DNA of 8,744 nt, from NCBI GenBank assembly GCA_964481485.1, contig CAYZVM010000244.1:1-8744 (forward strand), in the 5' to 3' direction. The notes beneath the pieces are model-generated. The model was not told the DNA's origin and did not search any database. It saw only the letters and a program-made list of their open reading frames with translations. Shown piece by piece: positions 5,788 to 8,744 of the stretch. The position numbers and the translations under genes are program-made. Positions within the stretch are counted from its first letter, which is position 1. Every line of letters begins with the position of its first letter. This DNA is from M3007 sp964481485 (GTDB lineage Bacteria; Bacteroidota; Bacteroidia; Chitinophagales; Saprospiraceae).

Positions 5788-6348
5788 TTAAACAGTCATT
5801 ATTTCTTTTTCTTTGACGGCCACTACTTTGTCCACTTGTTCCACGAATTTGTTGACAAGGTCTTGCAGCTCGGTCTCTTTGCGTTTGCCCACGTCTTCCG
5901 GCAATCCTTCCTTCATAGCCCTTTTGATGTGGTCAAGAGCTTTGTGGCGGGCATTGCGCACACCGACTTTGCTTTCTTCCCCAGCATGCTTGGCTTTTTT
6001 CACCAACTCTTTGCGGCGTTCTTCGGTGAGCGCAGGCACCATGAGGCGGATGACTTCGCCGTCGTTGGCGGGAGTGATGCCGAGGTTGGCGTTGATAAGC
6101 ACCCTTTCTATGGGGCCGAGCATATTGCGTTCCCAAGGTTGGATTAGGATAGTGCGGGCATCGCTCACCTGCACGTTTGCCACTTGCGGGAGCGGGGTCG
6201 GGGCACCGTAATACTCCACTAAAAGGTCGGAGATGAGCGAAGTAGAGGCTTTCCCGGTGCGGAGTTTGGTGAGTTCGTGGTCGAGGTGATCAAGGGCTTT
6301 TTCCATGTGAGCCTTCGCCTCGTCCATTGTTTTGGTTACGTCTTCCAT
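5788..6348 (-). CDS. frr: Ribosome recycling factor
   Basis: This 186-residue protein has the normal RRF length and two-domain layout. The N-terminal helix carries LTKLRTGKAS (26-35) with the conserved Arg-Thr-Gly. Domain II begins near YYGAPTPLPQVANVQVSDAR (46-65) and includes TILIQPWER (66-74). The third helix contains PALTEERRKELVKKAK (105-120) and the last helix runs through GKRKETELQDLVNKF (154-168). RRF works with EF-G to split the post-termination ribosome, and the gene is essential in most bacteria. It usually follows pyrH; here it is the first gene after a divergent promoter region, facing a PP2C phosphatase gene, so pyrH is elsewhere. The stop codon at 5788-5790 overlaps a GTTTAA at the edge of the palindromic array. 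Confidence 0.97.
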   Translation of the reverse strand: MEDVTKTMDEAKAHMEKALDHLDHELTKLRTGKASTSLISDLLVEYYGAPTPLPQVANVQVSDARTILIQPWERNMLGPIERVLINANLGITPANDGEVIRLMVPALTEERRKELVKKAKHAGEESKVGVRNARHKALDHIKRAMKEGLPEDVGKRKETELQDLVNKFVEQVDKVVAVKEKEIMTV

Positions 6349-6368
6349 AAATTCGTTGTTCGGTGAAA

Positions 6369-6470
6369 GTTGTTCGTTGTTCGTTCAAGCCAGCGCACTG
6401 TTGGATTGCCTTTTTGAGCCATTGACCACTCTATTTTTGAGCGAACAGCGGTCAATGAATAACGAACAAC
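6369..6470. repeat. Nested inverted and direct repeats in the frr/PP2C divergent region
   Basis: The outer arms are GTTGTTCGTTGTTCGTTCA (6369-6387), itself a tandem of GTTGTTC-like units, and TGAATAACGAACAAC (6456-6470). An inner pair CATTGACC (6420-6427) and GGTCAATG (6450-6457) forms an 8-bp stem. TTTTTGAGC occurs directly repeated at 6411-6419 and 6434-6442. The block lies just upstream of the frr start and so probably falls in the frr leader. It could be an operator region or a structured 5' leader; there is no coding sequence here. Confidence 0.45.
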
Positions 6471-6569
6471 AGTTTTCGAGGCGCAAATTTCACAAGTTTT
6501 ACATTTTTAAAGATAAAAGCCGAGCATAAATGTAGCAGTCCGTACCTTCCCGGTGAATTTTTAAGCACG

Positions 6570-7817
6570 ATGCCTGAATTGCAGGAAATAAAAAGAACGC
6601 TTTCGAGGATTGAAAAATTAGAAAGGGAAGTCAACCTCAAGCAATTGCAAATCAACAGTTTGCTGACCATCACGCAAGCCATCAACGAAAACGTGTCTGC
6701 GGATGGCCTGTTCAACATGTACAACTCTTTCCTTCGTTGGGAAATCGGCATCCGAAAGATGGCACTGTACTTCAAGGAAGCCGGCAAATGGGAGTGCATG
6801 AGCGCGTCGGGCGTGGACGAAAAACTGCTTGAGCACGATATCAACCAAGAACTAAGCCGCATCCGCAGCAAACAAGGCTTGGAGCACAGCAGCCACCCGC
6901 TCATCCGCGAGTTCGACCTTGTCATCCCGGTGATGCACAAAAACGAACCTATCGCCTTTGCCTTTATCGGCGGTTTTGGTGATGAGGACGACGTGTACAA
7001 CAAAGTGCAGTTTGTGACTACGATTACAAATGTGATAGCGGTCGCAATCGAAAACAAACGCCTTTTCAAACAGCAACTTCGCCAAGAAGTCGTCAACCGC
7101 GAGGTGGAAGTAGCTGCCGAAATACAGCGCACGCTTGTGCCCTCGCGATTGCCTTCTGGCAAAAACTACCAATTCTCCAGCATTTACAAACCGCACTTCG
7201 CAGTGGGTGGCGACTACTACGACGTAGTGGAATTCCCCGACAACAAAATCGCGTTTTGTATTGCCGACATCACGGGCAAAGGAGTTTCGGCGGCACTGCT
7301 AATGGCCAACTTTCAGGCCAATTTCCATGCGCTCATCACCCGGCGCCCCACCTTGGAAGAAATTGTGCAAGAAATGAATGCCGCTGTTTATCGCGTCACG
7401 CAAGGAGATAAGTTCATCACCTTGTTTCTCGCAAAATACAACCCAGCAACTCGCAACTTGCACTATATCAACGCCGGGCACACGCCACCGCTGTTGCTGA
7501 TGAAAGGCGAAGTGATTCCACTTAAAAACGGCTGCACCGTACTTGGGTGGCTGCCCGAACTGCCTTTTCTCGAAATCGGCAGCATACACTTGGAAGAAAA
7601 ATCGCTCATTTTCTCTTACACCGACGGCCTCACCGACGTGCGCAACAAGGCAGGAGAAGAGTTTGGCGAAGAAAAACTTATTGATTTTCTTTGTACACAA
7701 ACCAATGTAGATGCCAAAGAGGTCAACACAAAATTGTTGGCCCATGTCGAAACCTACCGTGAGCGCCAGCCTTACCCCGACGACATCACTGTCCTCACTT
7801 TTAAAATTTTCCAATAA
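6570..7817 (+). CDS. PP2C (SpoIIE/RsbU-type) serine phosphatase with N-terminal GAF-like sensor
   Basis: Of the 415 residues, 1-45 form a charged, probably coiled-coil helix and about 40-165 a GAF-like sensory region (ALYFKEAGKWECMSASG, later FVTTITNVIAVAIENKRLF). A linker helix, VAAEIQRTLVPSRLP (181-195), is the one typical of SpoIIE/RsbU proteins. The phosphatase domain covers about 200-413 with its metal-binding acids in GGDYYDVV (213-220), IADITGKG (231-238), SYTDGLTDVRN (349-359) and PDDITVL (403-409), plus NAGHTPP (301-307). All key Asp residues are present, so it should be active. Such enzymes dephosphorylate anti-anti-sigma or other partner-switch proteins in response to a ligand sensed by the GAF region. 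No RsbV- or RsbW-like partner is in this window. No membrane segment is seen. The next gene starts 9 nt after its stop. Confidence 0.92.
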   Translation: MPELQEIKRTLSRIEKLEREVNLKQLQINSLLTITQAINENVSADGLFNMYNSFLRWEIGIRKMALYFKEAGKWECMSASGVDEKLLEHDINQELSRIRSKQGLEHSSHPLIREFDLVIPVMHKNEPIAFAFIGGFGDEDDVYNKVQFVTTITNVIAVAIENKRLFKQQLRQEVVNREVEVAAEIQRTLVPSRLPSGKNYQFSSIYKPHFAVGGDYYDVVEFPDNKIAFCIADITGKGVSAALLMANFQANFHALITRRPTLEEIVQEMNAAVYRVTQGDKFITLFLAKYNPATRNLHYINAGHTPPLLLMKGEVIPLKNGCTVLGWLPELPFLEIGSIHLEEKSLIFSYTDGLTDVRNKAGEEFGEEKLIDFLCTQTNVDAKEVNTKLLAHVETYRERQPYPDDITVLTFKIFQ

Positions 7818-7820
7818 GGA
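7816..7820 (+). promoter_or_regulatory. Shine-Dalgarno-like AAGGA before the biotin-carrier gene
   Basis: AAGGA overlaps the stop codon of the phosphatase gene and lies 6 nt before the ATG at 7827. It is the only good Shine-Dalgarno-like site before a start in this window, which suggests translation of the second gene from the same transcript. Confidence 0.45.
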
Positions 7821-7826
7821 CGCATC

Positions 7827-8315
7827 ATGATTACTGAACCTTTCCAAATATCCGTCAACGGTCATCAACATTTTGATATTCTGCCCGAAACCGCAAAAAT
7901 GCTGGATATAGTCCCCGATAACGGCGGCAAATTCCACCTTTTGCTCAATGGCCAACCGCACCGCGCCGAACTGGTAGAAGTAAACTACAATACCCGCCAG
8001 TTTACGTTCAAAATAGAAGGCGCAAAATACACCGTGAAAATCGCCGACCACTACGAGCGGTTGGCCCAACAACTCGGCCTCAGCACTGGCGGCGGGCAAA
8101 AAACAAATGTGGTAAAAGCCCCAATGCCCGGCTTAGTGCTCAGCGTTTTGGTGGAGTCGGGTCAATATGTCCAAAAAGGCGAGCCGCTTTTAATACTTGA
8201 AGCGATGAAAATGGAGAACGTCATAAAATCCGTGGGTGATGGGCGTGTAAAAATCATCGAAGCCCAAAAAGGTATGGCTGTGGAAAAAGGACAATTGTTG
8301 GTAGAAATGGAGTAA
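7827..8315 (+). CDS. Biotin/lipoyl-attachment domain protein (biotin carboxyl carrier type)
   Basis: The C-terminal domain of this 162-residue protein (about 93-162) is a biotinyl domain. It starts VVKAPMPGLVLSVLVESGQY (95-114) and carries EAMKMENV (125-132), with the predicted biotinylated Lys at 128, and GMAVEKGQLLVEME at the end. The N-terminal part (about 1-75) resembles the extension seen on carrier subunits of acyl-CoA carboxylases and decarboxylase gamma-type proteins. The AMKM motif favours biotin over lipoate. It would accept CO2 from a biotin carboxylase and deliver it to a carboxyltransferase such as propionyl- or methylmalonyl-type enzymes, but neither partner is in the window. 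It follows the PP2C gene by 9 nt with a good ribosome-binding site, so the two are likely co-expressed. It does not look like the longer Pro/Ala-linker AccB of acetyl-CoA carboxylase. Confidence 0.9.
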   Translation: MITEPFQISVNGHQHFDILPETAKMLDIVPDNGGKFHLLLNGQPHRAELVEVNYNTRQFTFKIEGAKYTVKIADHYERLAQQLGLSTGGGQKTNVVKAPMPGLVLSVLVESGQYVQKGEPLLILEAMKMENVIKSVGDGRVKIIEAQKGMAVEKGQLLVEME

Positions 8316-8458
8316 CGCGCAGTAAAAAAACTTGTTCTGAAGAGGTGCGAATATCAAGAGGCAACGATGCCAATTTTCTTTTCAGGGGTCAAAATTTGGA
8401 CGGCGAAAAGAAAATTACCTATAAAAACATATTTTTTCAATTATTTTTTTTCAACAAA

Positions 8459-8550
8459 GCCGCCAAAATTCGACACTTTTTTAAGCATAAAATCAACCAA
8501 TAGAACCCTTTTTAAAAAGGGGTTGAGTGCTTTTGGACGTTTTTGGCGGC
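8459..8550. repeat. Nested inverted repeats downstream of the biotin-carrier gene
   Basis: The outer arms GCCGCCAAAA (8459-8468) and TTTTGGCGGC (8541-8550) are perfect 10-bp complements. A central near-palindrome, AACCCTTTTTAAAAAGGGGTT (8504-8524, one extra G), sits between them. No flanking duplication is seen. It could be a degenerate mobile-element relic or a 3'-end structure for the upstream operon. Confidence 0.55.
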
Positions 8551-8700
8551 CTTAGTGTTAAATTTTCCGCTCAACAAATGCCAAATACTGTTCTTTACAC
8601 TTGTGCTGATGTGCTGCACTTTTGTACCATCAGTGAAAGAGAACGGCGGCAAACGACAAGAAAACGGTAAAATCGCTGACTACTTGATTCGAAACTTTTC

Positions 8701-8744
8701 ATGAGATTATATACGGGAAATCCGACGCGGCGCAAACGAGCGCC
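8701..8744 (+). CDS. Possible start of a gene running off the right edge
   Basis: An ATG at 8701 opens a frame of 14 codons to the window end (MRLYTGNPTRRKRA), preceded by an in-frame TGA at 8677-8679. A promoter-like CACTTTTG lies about 77 bp upstream. There is too little sequence to recognise a family, and a chance ATG is quite possible. Confidence 0.22.
   Translation, partial: MRLYTGNPTRRKRA

Larger units (their letters stand above)
8316..8744. other. Non-coding right end, 429 bp, AT-rich with no convincing gene
   Basis: A 62-codon frame at 8367-8555 (plus) is low-complexity Phe/Lys-rich and overlaps an inverted-repeat block, so I do not count it. The stretch 8400-8520 is strongly AT-rich. 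On the minus strand a frame is open from the right edge for about 50 codons but shows no recognisable protein features. No clear terminator with a U-tract follows the biotin-carrier gene. CACTTTTG at 8617-8624 is one mismatch from the -7 consensus and could serve a gene beginning near 8701. Confidence 0.5.

Noticed and set aside
7299..8099. Long minus-strand open frame of 266 codons opposite the phosphatase and biotin-carrier genes
   Set aside because: It is fully antisense to two genes with clear family motifs, and its translation has no recognisable domain and the aromatic-rich look of a shadow frame.
8367..8555. 62-codon plus-strand open frame after the biotin-carrier gene
   Set aside because: It is a Phe/Lys-rich translation of AT-rich DNA overlapping an inverted repeat, with no support for coding.
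1491..8653. The 12-mer AACGGCGGCAAA occurs near 1491 and again near 8642
   Set aside because: The match does not extend, occurs only twice, and sits in unrelated contexts; most likely chance.

Overview
The window looks like chromosomal DNA of a member of the Bacteroidota, possibly a Saprospiria- or Chitinophagales-like lineage; the class is a guess. The phylum call rests on several independent signs. There is a C-terminal sorting domain of the type IX secretion system, a DUF5606 protein, a DUF2723 membrane protein, a secreted carboxypeptidase-regulatory-like protein and a Skp/OmpH protein. Most starts lack a Shine-Dalgarno sequence, and several starts are preceded by matches to the Bacteroidota -7 promoter element TAnnTTTG. 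Ordinary housekeeping and envelope genes dominate; I see no phage, plasmid, CRISPR array, tRNA or rRNA.

Layout. 1-532 (minus) is the N-terminal part of a DUF2723 multi-spanning membrane protein that runs off the left edge. Its leader carries a 160-bp MITE-like element (572-731) flanked by TTA duplications. 933-1454 (minus) is a Skp/OmpH-like periplasmic chaperone ending in a strong bidirectional terminator. It is divergent from a secreted CarboxypepD_reg protein (1719-2396, plus), which ends in a 17-bp perfect terminator stem. apaG follows (2630-3016, plus). It converges, across a shared 20-bp-stem terminator, on a 103-residue protein that is only a signal peptide plus a T9SS sorting domain (3112-3423, minus).

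The middle is a run of minus-strand genes. Read in the direction of transcription they are frr (6348-5788), a DUF5606 gene (5647-5168), a soluble family-2 glycosyltransferase (5077-4328) and an NRDE/TANGO2-family protein (4316-3585). The whole frr-DUF5606 gap is filled by a palindrome built from GTTTAG units repeated every 10 bp. This is the most unusual structure in the window.

On the right, a GAF-like/PP2C (SpoIIE-type) phosphatase (6570-7817, plus) and a biotin-carrier protein (7827-8315, plus) form a tight two-gene unit, divergent from frr. The last 429 bp has no convincing gene. It holds an AT-rich stretch with nested inverted repeats and possibly the first 14 codons of a gene starting at 8701.

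The genes do not form one pathway. They group as envelope biogenesis (DUF2723, OmpH, GT2, the T9SS mini-protein, the CarboxypepD_reg protein), translation (frr), signalling (PP2C) and carboxylation metabolism (biotin carrier). I did not find a clear multi-gene novel system. The best leads are non-coding (the 10-bp-phased palindrome and the MITE) plus the cargo-less T9SS tail protein.
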